From positions 1-29,192 of the forward strand of contig JAUXFG010000039.1 in NCBI GenBank assembly GCA_030620115.1: DNA of 29,192 nucleotides, written 5' to 3'. Under the pieces are notes generated by a model. The model had not been told where the DNA came from. It saw nothing but the letters and a program-made list of their open reading frames with translations, and did not search any database. This DNA comes from Candidatus Fermentibacterota bacterium (lineage in GTDB: Bacteria > JAFGKV01). Shown here piece after piece: positions 1 to 8,003 of this stretch. The position numbers and the translations under genes are program-made. Position 1 is the first letter of the stretch, and each line of letters begins with the position of its first letter.

Positions 1-444
1 CTGGGGTAATGGGGGAATGGGGAGGAAGAATCTATAATCTGGCAATCTAGAATCTGGGAATCTGGGGGAGGGGACGGGATTGCGGAATGCTGGAATGCTG
101 GATTGCTGGAATGGGGGGATGGGAGAATGGGGGGATGGGGAGGATTGAACATCGAACATCGAACATCGAACACCCAACGTCGAACGAGAGGATGATGGAG
201 GGCCATGCTCCGTCATGGCCGTTGATGCCGATACAACGGACGCGATCCGCCAGCTGGCGGACGTCCCTCCAGAGATACAATGCTCTTCCGGTTGACGGCT
301 GAGAGCTTTCTTGAGAAACATCGAGCATCCCCTCACCTACGCTCGGGGCAAGCTCACTCGGTTCAACGTGGAATGTGGGAAAGGGATTGAGGAATTTGAG
401 AGGAAGACGTTGTACGCCGGGGAGTGGTAGAATCTCCAATGCGT
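1..444. repeat. Non-coding spacer of consecutive short tandem repeats
   Basis: I see no convincing gene here. The stretch is a chain of degenerate short repeats with units of about 7-9 bases: an AATCTGG-type repeat at about 29-68, a GGAATGCT-type repeat at 84-114, G-rich GGGGGATGGGA blocks at about 112-142, and a GAACATC-type repeat at 147-185. Reading frames cross it on both strands, but their translations are low-complexity products of the repeats. From about 190 to 444 the sequence is non-repetitive and I recognise nothing in it. The spacer lies downstream of the ABC ATPase stop codon, where a permease gene might have been expected. Confidence 0.7.
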
Positions 445-1167
445 TCAATTGGTTATGCGCAGGAATAGTTGCTCAAGCGATTCGGAACTTGCTGTGGAAA
501 GAAGCTCCGATCTTGTTCCCGAAAGGATGAGCTCTCCCCTATGAATGACGCCGAGGTGATCTGCGAGTTCCTGGGCCACGGAGAGCGTATGGGTTGACAG
601 AAGAATGCTCATGCCCTGGTCGGCCTTTTCACGGAACAGATCCTTAAGAATCCGCCCGCTCTTAGGATCAAGGCCTACCATGGGCTCGTCCACCAGGAGA
701 ACCCGCGGCTGGGGAAGCATGGCTGCGGAGACGACATATTTCTGTCTCGTGCCGTGGCTGTAACTCTCGATACGCTGATGATGGTAGGGCGCTAATGAGA
801 ATAGATCCACGTATCGATCAATGCGCCCTCTGAGCTCTGCGCCCTCCAGCCGGTGAAGCCCTCCGACGAAGGTGAGGAACTCCTCTCCGGTCAGCTTGCC
901 GTAGAGAAAGGGAACATCGGGTACGTAGGAAAGAATCTCCCTGACAGGGATCCAGTGTTTCAATGGGTCGAGACCCAAGACGGTCAGCGTACCCTCATTG
1001 GGGAATAAGAGGGCCGCAATGAGACGGAGCGTGGTGGTTTTTCCCGCCCCATTGGGGCCTAGAAACGCATAGATGGAGCCTTGCGGGACTTCAAGATCGA
1101 GCTTTCGGACTGCCCATGTATCGTCGAACTGTTTGCCTATTCCTTTGAGTTGAATCGCGGGCGTCAC
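445..1167 (-). CDS. ABC transporter ATP-binding protein
   Basis: This 240-aa protein is the cytoplasmic nucleotide-binding subunit of an ABC transporter, in the class that usually pairs with ABC-2 type permeases. It has a Walker A motif (GPNGAGKTT, about residues 38-46), a Q-loop region, a Walker B motif (VLLVDEP) and a switch histidine in LLSTHTLSV. The signature that is normally LSGGQ reads YSHGTRQK, a variant common in ABC-2 ATPases of the CcmA type. The ATG overlaps the end of the upstream 286-aa gene by four bases, so the two are probably translationally coupled. No permease gene follows; the next 444 bases look non-coding. The substrate cannot be inferred. The family assignment is secure, the transporter type less so. 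Confidence 0.93.
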   Translation of the reverse strand: MTPAIQLKGIGKQFDDTWAVRKLDLEVPQGSIYAFLGPNGAGKTTTLRLIAALLFPNEGTLTVLGLDPLKHWIPVREILSYVPDVPFLYGKLTGEEFLTFVGGLHRLEGAELRGRIDRYVDLFSLAPYHHQRIESYSHGTRQKYVVSAAMLPQPRVLLVDEPMVGLDPKSGRILKDLFREKADQGMSILLSTHTLSVAQELADHLGVIHRGELILSGTRSELLSTASSESLEQLFLRITN

Positions 1168-2024
1168 GGTCCTATGCCTTCAATGGGACAGCTCAGGGAT
1201 GAGAGTTCCCGGGGCTGCTCGTGTGATATGATCCGGTCTTCTGCCATGTGCTTCTCGTCTATTGATTTTTCGGTTTCGAGGATCAAGTCCCATCCCAAGG
1301 GTGTTCTCTGTCTCACTACTATCCCGGATTCGTCGACCCACAGCAGACTCTCTGTGCCTCGATATTCCAAGGAGAGCACGCAGCCATGCTCCGGTGGTGG
1401 GAGAGGAGGCGATTGCACCCTCCGCAGCACGACCTCCAGGGGCTGAAGGCTCAGGGGATCCAGCATGCTCCATGTGAGAGATTTATTGTTCTTCGGGCAT
1501 ATTCCCGGAAATCCCGGCATCAACCCATCACCCACGACCAGGCAAGAATCCACGGGCAGCACTCGGGTGGATGAGATCCCCATTCCGTGGTACTCAACCA
1601 CGATTATGGCCTCCTTCCGTCTCCCTTTGATCTCGAATTCCAGATCCCCCAAGGAGAGTTGTACGAGGAAGTCCTGCAAGGAATTCGTGGGGCCAAAGGA
1701 AATAGTACCGTTCACGGTGAGTGACTGGGGCATCCCTGTTCCCATAGGGTTGGCACTGAGCTGCCATTCAATATGTCTATTCCCGTTCACCTGTTTGCTT
1801 TGGTATACAAGCTGACCAAACCTCTGCTCACCGTGCCATAGTCCGTAGGTCAACTCCCCCTCGAATTCGGAAACCATCGACGCGTAGGAAACCCTTCGTG
1901 TTGTCGAGGAGGATCGAGTCGGGCCATTCTGTGCAAGCCAAAGCATTGAAATAATCCAAAAACAGCCCACAAAGATCCCGGAGAAAACGAGCCCGGCTCT
2001 CTCGTTTCTTTGTGGTGGGGCCAT
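1164..2024 (-). CDS. Membrane-anchored protein of unknown function
   Basis: I do not recognise this 286-aa protein. It has a short basic N-terminus, one hydrophobic segment at about residues 11-31 (an uncleaved anchor or signal), and then a soluble, beta-rich-looking region that is probably outside the cytoplasm. The body has alternating polar and hydrophobic strands with phrases such as YGLWHGEQRFGQL and GIVVRQRTPLGWDLILE, resembling lipid- or polymer-binding beta-barrel-like domains near transport or transglutaminase genes; that resemblance is an impression. The ATG has an AAAGGA ribosome site six bases upstream. Its 3' end overlaps the ABC ATPase start by four bases, which suggests a joint role in export or envelope work. 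Confidence 0.75.
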   Translation of the reverse strand: MAPPQRNERAGLVFSGIFVGCFWIISMLWLAQNGPTRSSSTTRRVSYASMVSEFEGELTYGLWHGEQRFGQLVYQSKQVNGNRHIEWQLSANPMGTGMPQSLTVNGTISFGPTNSLQDFLVQLSLGDLEFEIKGRRKEAIIVVEYHGMGISSTRVLPVDSCLVVGDGLMPGFPGICPKNNKSLTWSMLDPLSLQPLEVVLRRVQSPPLPPPEHGCVLSLEYRGTESLLWVDESGIVVRQRTPLGWDLILETEKSIDEKHMAEDRIISHEQPRELSSLSCPIEGIGP

Positions 2025-2131
2025 GATTGTTCCTTTCGGAGGGTTCAGGAGTCGAGGCCAAGATCGTGCTTCTTCCTGAGTGCTGCAAGCTAGTCCGGGC
2101 TAACCGATCTCCTGCACAAAGGTCGGGTGGA

Positions 2132-2995
2132 TCAGGGAAGAAGACGCTTGGGCGAAGGCCCCCCCTGTACGAGGATGATGAGGGTGACCTCAGGGGGCGA
2201 GCCGATTCTTACCGGGATGATTGAGGTGCCGAGCCCTCTGCTCACATGCATCCAGGTGCACCCGGATTGGAAGTTCCCTCGCATATACTTCTCGAGTTCC
2301 TTGGATCCGCTGGACCATGCTCCGTCAAGACCAGGGAGCCTGATTTGACCTCCGTGGGTGTGACCGGAGAGTACCACGTCGATGCCCCAGTGGGTTGCCT
2401 GGGGAAAGACGGTTGGGAAGTGAGCGAGGAGAAGCCGTGGAGTTGTCCTGTCATCTCCCAGATGGAGGAGTGCTCCCTCGAGAAAGCTCCGCCCGGTGCT
2501 GGGATCGTCTACGCCAATCACCCAAAGATGGCCGCGATCTTTCTTCAGCAGACGGACCTCATTCCTCAGCACGATCATTCCCGCCTCTGATACGGCCCTC
2601 ACGATGGCGTCGGCATCTCCATCATACTCGGCATTCCCCATGATGAAGAAGCTCCCCAGGGGGGCTTGAAGACCCACCATTCTGCCCGCAAGACTGCGAG
2701 CGAGGTTTGGATATGTACAGAGATCCCCTGTGAAGACTACAAGATCAGGGCGGAGGTTCTCCGCCAACCCGAAGGCGGTTTTTTCGCGCGGGCCAATGGA
2801 GGTTGAATGAAAGTCCGTGAATTGGATGATTCTCAGGCCGTCAAGGTCAGGATGAAGGCCACACACTGAAACCGTCTCTTCTTCCAGGATTACCCGATTC
2901 GGTTTGATGCCTTCCGTATAGAGCACTAGCGCGACGAGCAGCCCGATGGTGATCCGTACCAACGAACTAGTCCGATAGCGGCGCCAAGACCACAT
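2132..2995 (-). CDS. Calcineurin-like metallophosphoesterase with altered GNHD motif
   Basis: This 287-aa protein belongs to the YkuE/YaeI-like branch of membrane-associated metallophosphoesterases, which includes UDP-diacylglucosamine-type phosphohydrolases. An N-terminal hydrophobic segment (about residues 11-27) precedes the catalytic domain. Metal-binding motifs are visible: Asp61-x-His63 (TDFH), Gly90-Asp91, His192 (LLLAHFP) and Gly-His-Thr-His at 211-214. The third motif, normally Gly-Asn-His-Asp/Glu, reads Gly-Asn121-Ala122-Glu, so the usual catalytic histidine is missing while the metal-binding Asn remains. Its start overlaps the htrA-like gene by 29 bases, and it is probably in the same operon. 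Activity may be reduced or changed; the substrate is unknown. Confidence 0.88.
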   Translation of the reverse strand: MWSWRRYRTSSLVRITIGLLVALVLYTEGIKPNRVILEEETVSVCGLHPDLDGLRIIQFTDFHSTSIGPREKTAFGLAENLRPDLVVFTGDLCTYPNLARSLAGRMVGLQAPLGSFFIMGNAEYDGDADAIVRAVSEAGMIVLRNEVRLLKKDRGHLWVIGVDDPSTGRSFLEGALLHLGDDRTTPRLLLAHFPTVFPQATHWGIDVVLSGHTHGGQIRLPGLDGAWSSGSKELEKYMRGNFQSGCTWMHVSRGLGTSIIPVRIGSPPEVTLIILVQGGPSPKRLLP

Positions 2996-4040
2996 TAGCG
3001 GTTCTCATCCTGCCCTCGCGCTCATACTCGACGTGCAGCTCTTCTCCCACCAGCAGGCCCGCCAAAGCACCCCGGGCATCTTCTATGCTTTGGATGAACT
3101 CACCATTCAGTTTCCTGATCACGTCGCCGGTCTGGAGCCCGGCTTTCGAGGCGGGGCTTCGTCTTTCCACCTCTGAGACGAGAACTCCCTGCTGGCTATC
3201 AAGGCCCAGCGAAAGGGCGAGCAATCTAGTAATCTCCTGGATCCGGATTCCCGTATGCACATCTCGTGTCTTGCCGAACGCGACGAGCTCATCCACTACT
3301 CTCTTTGCCTGGTGGATCGGGATGGCGAATCCCATGCCTACCGAGCCTCCAGACTTGGAGAAAATGAACGTATTGATCCCAATGACTTTGCCCTCTGAAT
3401 TGACCAAAGGGCCGCCGGAGTTGCCGGGATTGATGGCGGCATCGGTCTGGATCATGTTCCTGTAGATCCTCGACTGTCCCCTTTCCGACTTCACGTCTCG
3501 ATTGATGGCACTGATGACGCCTGCCGTGACACTGGGAGACGGATCATCCAACAGGTAGCCAAACGGGTTTCCGATGGCGATGGCCCACTCGCCGATATAG
3601 AGGTCCTTGCTGTCTCCCAACTCCACGGACGGAAGATTCTCGCCCTTGATCTTGAGTACCGCAAGATCGGTGGCCTGATCTGCGCCCACGGGTTTGCCTG
3701 AGAATTCTCTGCCGTCGGGAAGCGTGATGGTGATGGCGCTGGCGCCCTGGATTACATGATGATTGGTGAGGACTAGCCCGTCCCTACTGACGATGAATCC
3801 CGATCCCATGGAATGAACTTGATACCGCCGCGCGACCCGCCCACCACGGAAGAAGTAGTCGAAAAAGGGATCCCGAAGGGGTTCGTACCGCTCAATAACC
3901 TGGGTGACACTGATGCTGACCACCGCAGGACCGGCCTTCTCTGCGGCCGTGACAATGGCGGTCCGTCGTGAATCCGAAATATCCCCGCTGACAAGTGCGG
4001 GGAAAAGGAGGACCAGGAGAACGGCTCCTACTGTGCTCAT
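2967..4040 (-). CDS. HtrA/DegP-type periplasmic serine protease
   Basis: This 357-aa protein is a trypsin-like protease of the Deg/HtrA family, expected to act on misfolded envelope proteins. A hydrophobic N-terminus (about residues 4-19) looks like a signal or anchor, although it lacks the usual basic residues. The catalytic triad is visible: His95 in TNHHV, Asp125 in ATDLAVLK and Ser208 in NPGNSGGPL. One PDZ domain follows (about 260-350), with phrases such as [14 protein letters not shown]. With one PDZ rather than two it resembles DegS or actinobacterial/candidate-phylum HtrA more than DegP. The ATG overlaps the transaldolase stop by four bases, and its own end overlaps the metallophosphoesterase start, placing it inside a tight operon. 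Confidence 0.95.
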   Translation of the reverse strand: MSTVGAVLLVLLFPALVSGDISDSRRTAIVTAAEKAGPAVVSISVTQVIERYEPLRDPFFDYFFRGGRVARRYQVHSMGSGFIVSRDGLVLTNHHVIQGASAITITLPDGREFSGKPVGADQATDLAVLKIKGENLPSVELGDSKDLYIGEWAIAIGNPFGYLLDDPSPSVTAGVISAINRDVKSERGQSRIYRNMIQTDAAINPGNSGGPLVNSEGKVIGINTFIFSKSGGSVGMGFAIPIHQAKRVVDELVAFGKTRDVHTGIRIQEITRLLALSLGLDSQQGVLVSEVERRSPASKAGLQTGDVIRKLNGEFIQSIEDARGALAGLLVGEELHVEYEREGRMRTANVVLAPLSD

Positions 4041-4690
4041 CGATTTCGACCAAGTAGTGTGTTCCAGTCTTTCATGAAACGTTCAATACCGGTATCCGTC
4101 AGCGGGTGATGCAGTAGTTTGAACAAGACCTGTGGAGGGATCGTGGCGATGGGAGCGCCGAGGAGGGCCGCCTGGAGGACATGTAATGGATGACGGATAC
4201 TTGCGACGATTGTCTGGGACGGAAGGTCGTAGTTCGCAAGGACTTCAAGGATCTGTTCCACGAGGTCCATTCCCGTGTGACCGATGTCGTCCAATCGGCC
4301 GATGAACGGAGAGAGGTAGCTTGCCCCTGCTCGCGCAACCAACAGCGCCTGAAGTGGTGAAAAAACCAGCGTCACGTTGGTTCGAATTCCCTCGGACTCC
4401 AGGAGCCTCACCGCACGCAGTCCCACTTCGCCTACGGGGATCTTTACGATGACATTGGGGGCGAGGTCTGCCAGTCTCCTGGCCTGTTCCACCATGGGAT
4501 CTAGTTCTTCTGCGGTGACTTCGGCGCTCACGGGCCCGTCTACTATGGAACAGATCTCCTTGATAAGAGGTTCGAAGTCGCGGCCCTCCCTGGCTACAAG
4601 ACTTGGATTGGTAGTAACGCCGTCCGCCAATCCAAGATCAGCAGCGCGCCGAATGTCATCGGTATTTGCCGTGTCCAAGAAGAATTTCAT
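4037..4690 (-). CDS. tal: Small transaldolase (TalC/Fsa family)
   Basis: This 217-aa TIM-barrel aldolase belongs to the short transaldolase family. It transfers a dihydroxyacetone unit in the non-oxidative pentose phosphate pathway in the cytoplasm. The Schiff-base lysine is Lys83 in VIVKIPV, Asp6 lies in FLDTAN, and the conserved TTNPS motif is at 26-30. At the position that separates the two activities of the family, SPF(129)IGR carries Phe as in transaldolases; E. coli fructose-6-phosphate aldolase has Tyr there. I therefore favour transaldolase over aldolase. A strong GGAGG ribosome site sits nine bases before the ATG. The gene begins 27 bases after the lamin-tail gene and overlaps the protease gene by four bases. 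Confidence 0.94.
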   Translation of the reverse strand: MKFFLDTANTDDIRRAADLGLADGVTTNPSLVAREGRDFEPLIKEICSIVDGPVSAEVTAEELDPMVEQARRLADLAPNVIVKIPVGEVGLRAVRLLESEGIRTNVTLVFSPLQALLVARAGASYLSPFIGRLDDIGHTGMDLVEQILEVLANYDLPSQTIVASIRHPLHVLQAALLGAPIATIPPQVLFKLLHHPLTDTGIERFMKDWNTLLGRNR

Positions 4691-4717
4691 CTCACACGTC
4701 CTCCTGAGGGATTGTGG

Positions 4718-6823
4718 TCACTCTCCCATGTAGACCGTTTTTACTGAACTGATGAGGGGGCCTAGCTGGAGGCTGATCACATATATGCCGGGCGGGCATT
4801 GCTGTCCCTGCTCGTCAGTACCGTTCCATGTTGCCGTGAAGGTCCCCTGCTGAAACCTGTCGCTCTCGAGGAGCCTTGTCATTCTGCCGTTCACCGTGTA
4901 GACCGCCAATTGCATGCGCGTGCCTGGATGGTACTCCTCGAGCAGGGACGCCTCGAATTCAGGCGTAAGAGGACTGATGGTGTAGGCGAGATCCACCGAT
5001 CCCTTGAAAGGATTTGGTCGGGGATCGCTCAGCTGGATTGGAAGCAGCTCCAGGTCTGGAGGGGAATAGACCGGTCCAATCGAAATGCGCCCCGCCTGCC
5101 TGTCTTCTGCAACCACCCAATAGAGATATGCGGCATCGGGCTGCGCAGAAAGATCGATAAAATTGAATGGTTCGGGTCCCTCAACGGGGAAGGTCGAAAT
5201 CCTCGTGGTATCATCGGGATCCTCATGTGGAGCACGATAGATGTGATAGGAGAGAGATTCGGCTCCAATACAGGTCCACTGCAGTACTGCGCCGTCCACT
5301 GTTCTCGATACCTGGATCTGGCATGGCGTGCTCAGACATGATGGTAATGCTCCCGGCGTGGGGAAACGTGTGCCCCATTCGTCCTCTTCTGCGCCGGGAT
5401 GAGCAATGCGTTGAAATGAGAGGCCCGGCTCGGGTGATGAAGCCCAGGAGAAGCGGTCAGCAATGAGACCCCTTTCGTCAATCAGCATCAGCATGCCTTC
5501 GTCCAAGTTGAGGGCGAAATAGGGAGGAAAATTCTCGGAACTCAGTACCGTGGAACTTCCCTGGCACAGGGTCGAGTCCGCGGGAAGCGGCAGCACATCT
5601 TCACAATACACCAGCCAATTCCTCAAAGGCACGGAAGCTCGGCCCACATTCGTAATTTCGATGAACTTCCGGGAGCTGTTTTCCGGCCAGAACATGACCT
5701 CAGAGAGAACCAGCAAGGCGTTCTCCACGTGAGAAGGCGGCAGATCACCATTGGGGCGGCCGGGGCTGGGCTCTGGGTCAACGGCCCATTGGTCGCACTT
5801 CAGTGCCAGGGACCAGCCATAGGGTGGTATTGGAAGACGAGCCCGGGGGCCGCAGGACACACTATCTATGGTTCTACCCTGACACATTACGGCGACGTCC
5901 AACCCCGAATTCGGGAGATGCAGGCTAGGAACAAGATCAGCGTTCAGGGCGATGCAGCCATTCGGGGGCAAGGTGCGATCCTCTGGCAAGAGATAGGTTT
6001 GATCGTTCAGAACCACATTTACATTGGAAAGATGGATCGGCCAGGAAAGAAGACTTGCCAGTTCGACGAACTCGTCCTCAGAAGGAGATAGTTGGAGTTC
6101 GATGATGCGGATCTCACCCGGCCTCGGGCATGCCTCGCGCACTGATATGGTTGTCGGCCCCACCAGCAATGGTTCTTGCTTTTCCTCGCCCGCAAGGAAC
6201 TCAGTCCGAAGCAGTATATTGAGACTGTCTCGGGCTTCATCTCCATCATCTTCTATGAAAAGAAAAGACTGGTAGAGAGAATCGTTCTCGCCCTCCTTGG
6301 CAGCCAGGGATACTTGCTGCCAAGGCGCTTTGTCTGATCCACGCGCCCAGAAGAGTGTGGGAGCGTGGGGCAATTGATCTGCTCCGAGAATCGGGACCGA
6401 GATCCGGATCACGCCCGGCAGGGGAACCCGAAGCGGAGGCACGGCGAGCTTCCAACGTGCCCCGGCAAACATTGCCAATCGCCACACGGGAACCGAGTCG
6501 CTTCCTGCCTGGAATTCCCCGAGGGCTCCTTCCGGCAAAAGTATCAACAAGCGATCGTATGCCTCAGCCATAGAGAGCAGAACCGTGGCGGAGGGGATAC
6601 TTGAGGGCCACTGAAGCATCAGGGAATCGCCACACTGGTGGCAATGCTCTACGGACCAGCGGAGTGCTCCATCCTCGGCCACCGTCCACTCATCATTATC
6701 CCCAAGAGAAAGAGACCATCTCCACGTCGTATCTTGCACCACGATTGTCTCTTCTTGGGGTGCTGACGGGCTTGTGGCGCCGAGAGGCAAGGAAGCGATC
6801 AATAATATGATCAGGTTCATCAT
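4718..6823 (-). CDS. Secreted lamin-tail-domain protein with FlgD-like sorting C-terminus
   Basis: This 701-aa protein begins with a short hydrophobic signal sequence (about residues 3-16) and looks secreted. An N-terminal region (about 25-225) of unknown fold is followed by two lamin-tail-like modules, about 236-360 (GEIRIIELQLSPS...FVELAS) and 368-495 (LVLSEVMFWP...FIEITNVG). A fibronectin III-like segment follows (about 500-590). Residues 595-701 form a FlgD-Ig/type A sorting domain, shown by DPRPNPFKG, YTVNGRMTRLL, ATWNGTDEQG and PPGIYVISL. Such C-termini route proteins to the cell surface in FCB-group bacteria. An AAGGA ribosome site serves either of two adjacent ATGs (6823 or 6820); the second has better spacing. 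The function of the N-terminal region is unknown. Confidence 0.88.
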   Translation of the reverse strand: MMNLIILLIASLPLGATSPSAPQEETIVVQDTTWRWSLSLGDNDEWTVAEDGALRWSVEHCHQCGDSLMLQWPSSIPSATVLLSMAEAYDRLLILLPEGALGEFQAGSDSVPVWRLAMFAGARWKLAVPPLRVPLPGVIRISVPILGADQLPHAPTLFWARGSDKAPWQQVSLAAKEGENDSLYQSFLFIEDDGDEARDSLNILLRTEFLAGEEKQEPLLVGPTTISVREACPRPGEIRIIELQLSPSEDEFVELASLLSWPIHLSNVNVVLNDQTYLLPEDRTLPPNGCIALNADLVPSLHLPNSGLDVAVMCQGRTIDSVSCGPRARLPIPPYGWSLALKCDQWAVDPEPSPGRPNGDLPPSHVENALLVLSEVMFWPENSSRKFIEITNVGRASVPLRNWLVYCEDVLPLPADSTLCQGSSTVLSSENFPPYFALNLDEGMLMLIDERGLIADRFSWASSPEPGLSFQRIAHPGAEEDEWGTRFPTPGALPSCLSTPCQIQVSRTVDGAVLQWTCIGAESLSYHIYRAPHEDPDDTTRISTFPVEGPEPFNFIDLSAQPDAAYLYWVVAEDRQAGRISIGPVYSPPDLELLPIQLSDPRPNPFKGSVDLAYTISPLTPEFEASLLEEYHPGTRMQLAVYTVNGRMTRLLESDRFQQGTFTATWNGTDEQGQQCPPGIYVISLQLGPLISSVKTVYMGE

Positions 6824-6851
6824 GTTCCTTGAAACCTCGGGTTCCTGTCAT

Positions 6852-7034
6852 AGGATTCACACAGGGACAAGTTCACATTTTGACATCCCATCTTCACCGC
6901 ATCGATTGGCCTCGCCTCGATCGCGTAATCCTCGACGTAGCTTGAACTACGCCTCCGGTTTCGCTCCCTCGGGGAGACCAGTTCTACGGCAAATTTGTGC
7001 GCCAAGACTGCGAACTTATCCCTGTGCGAACCCT
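6852..7034 (+). repeat. 183-bp intergenic element, copy A
   Basis: This is one of three dispersed copies of exactly 183 bp in the window. By hand count it matches copy B (10725-10907) at about 156 of 183 positions with no gaps. The ends are imperfect inverted repeats: AGGATTCACACAGGGACAAG on the left and a matching GCGAACTTATCCCTGTGCGA on the right. Inside are two hairpin-forming stretches, one around CGTAG-CTTGAA-CTACG and one around CTCCC-TC-GGGGAG. It ends 29 bases upstream of the lamin-tail gene start. No transposase is encoded, so it resembles a MITE or REP-like element. Confidence 0.9.
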
Positions 7035-7400
7035 TCGTCCTACGGACTTCCGCCGCCGCTCTGCGAGTTATGGCGCGACAAGGCGCCGTGATACGAGGTC
7101 CTTTGGGCGTGGATTCCATTTTAAGACGTAAATCTCATGCACCTTGTAGTATAGCCTTCGGAATGGGTGATGTCCACTGCATGAGCTTCGCTACCCGCCT
7201 GCAGGCGGGTGGGGGGGAATGGGGGATTGGGGGGATAGGGAGAAGATAGCGTGCAGCGCTGAGCGTTCAGATGACGGAGGAAGGATGCGGGAGAGATTCT
7301 TCGCTTCCTTTGGTCGCTCAGAATGACAGGGGTGGTGCACAAATGGATGTGGTGCTGTGTGTCATTCTGAGGGAGCGGAGCGACTGGATTCCCGATACCT
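7035..7400. repeat. Repeat-rich spacer with GTCATTCTGAG inverted pair and perfect palindrome
   Basis: No gene is supported. An 18-bp perfect palindrome, ACCCGCCTGCAGGCGGGT, lies at 7193-7210 and runs straight into a G-rich tract (7209-7245) resembling the one at 112-142. Two outward-facing copies of a GTCATTCTGAG-type repeat follow: one on the minus strand at about 7292-7327 and one on the plus strand at 7361-7390. A third copy lies at 21728-21762. Repeats starting with this word and encoding phrases like CHSEGAERP in translation occur in many bacterial genomes. The stretch 7035-7192 shows nothing I recognise. Confidence 0.7.
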
Positions 7401-8003
7401 TTATAGAAGAAACCAGGCAGCGACGAACAAGGAGAGGTCAGCTGAAGCGTGGAGCAATAGCGAGGGGGCGAGTCCTCCCTCCTCCAGCACCAGTCGCCTC
7501 CAGAGCCACGCAGTTCCCGTGAGCACAAAGAGCGACAAGACCGCCAAGTACAGTGGGAACAGGAACGCCAAAGTCCCTGCATGGTAGAGGGCAAAGAGCA
7601 GGTCGGGCACCGCAATGCCTGGAGAAGACGAAACAAGCAGCTGGCGCCAGAAGAGCTCCTCAAAGACCGGAACCACAAGACAATGGATGAGGGTCAGCAG
7701 CGGCAACGACGATGAATCTATCGCAAGGGAGGAAAAAGCGGAATGCAGCGTCTCGGGATGATTCCTCAGAAGGAGGTAGACGACCAGTCCCGCGCAGAGA
7801 TGGGTGGGGAGAAAATACAGAGTTTTCTTGCTGAGCCCGCCGAGTCGTGGTCTCCATCCCTGGAAGAGAGAAAGGCAAAGCAAGCAACCCAAGATCGCGA
7901 TCTCGAGAGCGAGCGCTGCCAATACATTATGGAGCACGTAGATGCCGAGCACGATTGCGATCTGGGGCGCCAATCCCCAGGCGAGGGAGCGCCTCGCGAT
8001 CAC
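7401..8003 (-). CDS. CPBP (CAAX-type) intramembrane metalloprotease
   Basis: This 200-aa, very hydrophobic protein has about six to seven membrane segments and the three motifs of the CPBP/Abi family: Glu115-Glu116-x-x-x-Arg120 (EELFWR), His141 in FALYHAG, and His185 in LLHASADL. These are the expected glutamate and histidine residues of the intramembrane active site. Family members act in prenyl-protein processing, bacteriocin self-immunity or unknown envelope roles, and nothing here identifies the substrate. The GTG start overlaps the stop of the sulfatase-family gene in a GTGA, so the two are probably co-translated. The length is typical of short family members. Confidence 0.88.
   Translation of the reverse strand: MIARRSLAWGLAPQIAIVLGIYVLHNVLAALALEIAILGCLLCLSLFQGWRPRLGGLSKKTLYFLPTHLCAGLVVYLLLRNHPETLHSAFSSLAIDSSSLPLLTLIHCLVVPVFEELFWRQLLVSSSPGIAVPDLLFALYHAGTLAFLFPLYLAVLSLFVLTGTAWLWRRLVLEEGGLAPSLLLHASADLSLFVAAWFLL

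Noticed and set aside
47-448. Minus-strand open frame across the left-hand repeats
   Set aside because: Its translation is dictated by tandem repeats (for example FDVGCSMFDVRCS), it has no ribosome site and matches no family.
6820-7119. Open frame across element A whose translation (RERNRRRSSSYVEDYAIEAR) is shared with copies B and C
   Set aside because: Because the copies have equal length, any frame is shared. Copy C has an in-frame stop, so the match reflects the DNA repeat, not a protein.
7121-7678. 185-aa minus-strand frame overlapping the CPBP protease gene
   Set aside because: It runs in another frame through the protease gene and the repeat spacer; the CPBP frame has the family motifs.
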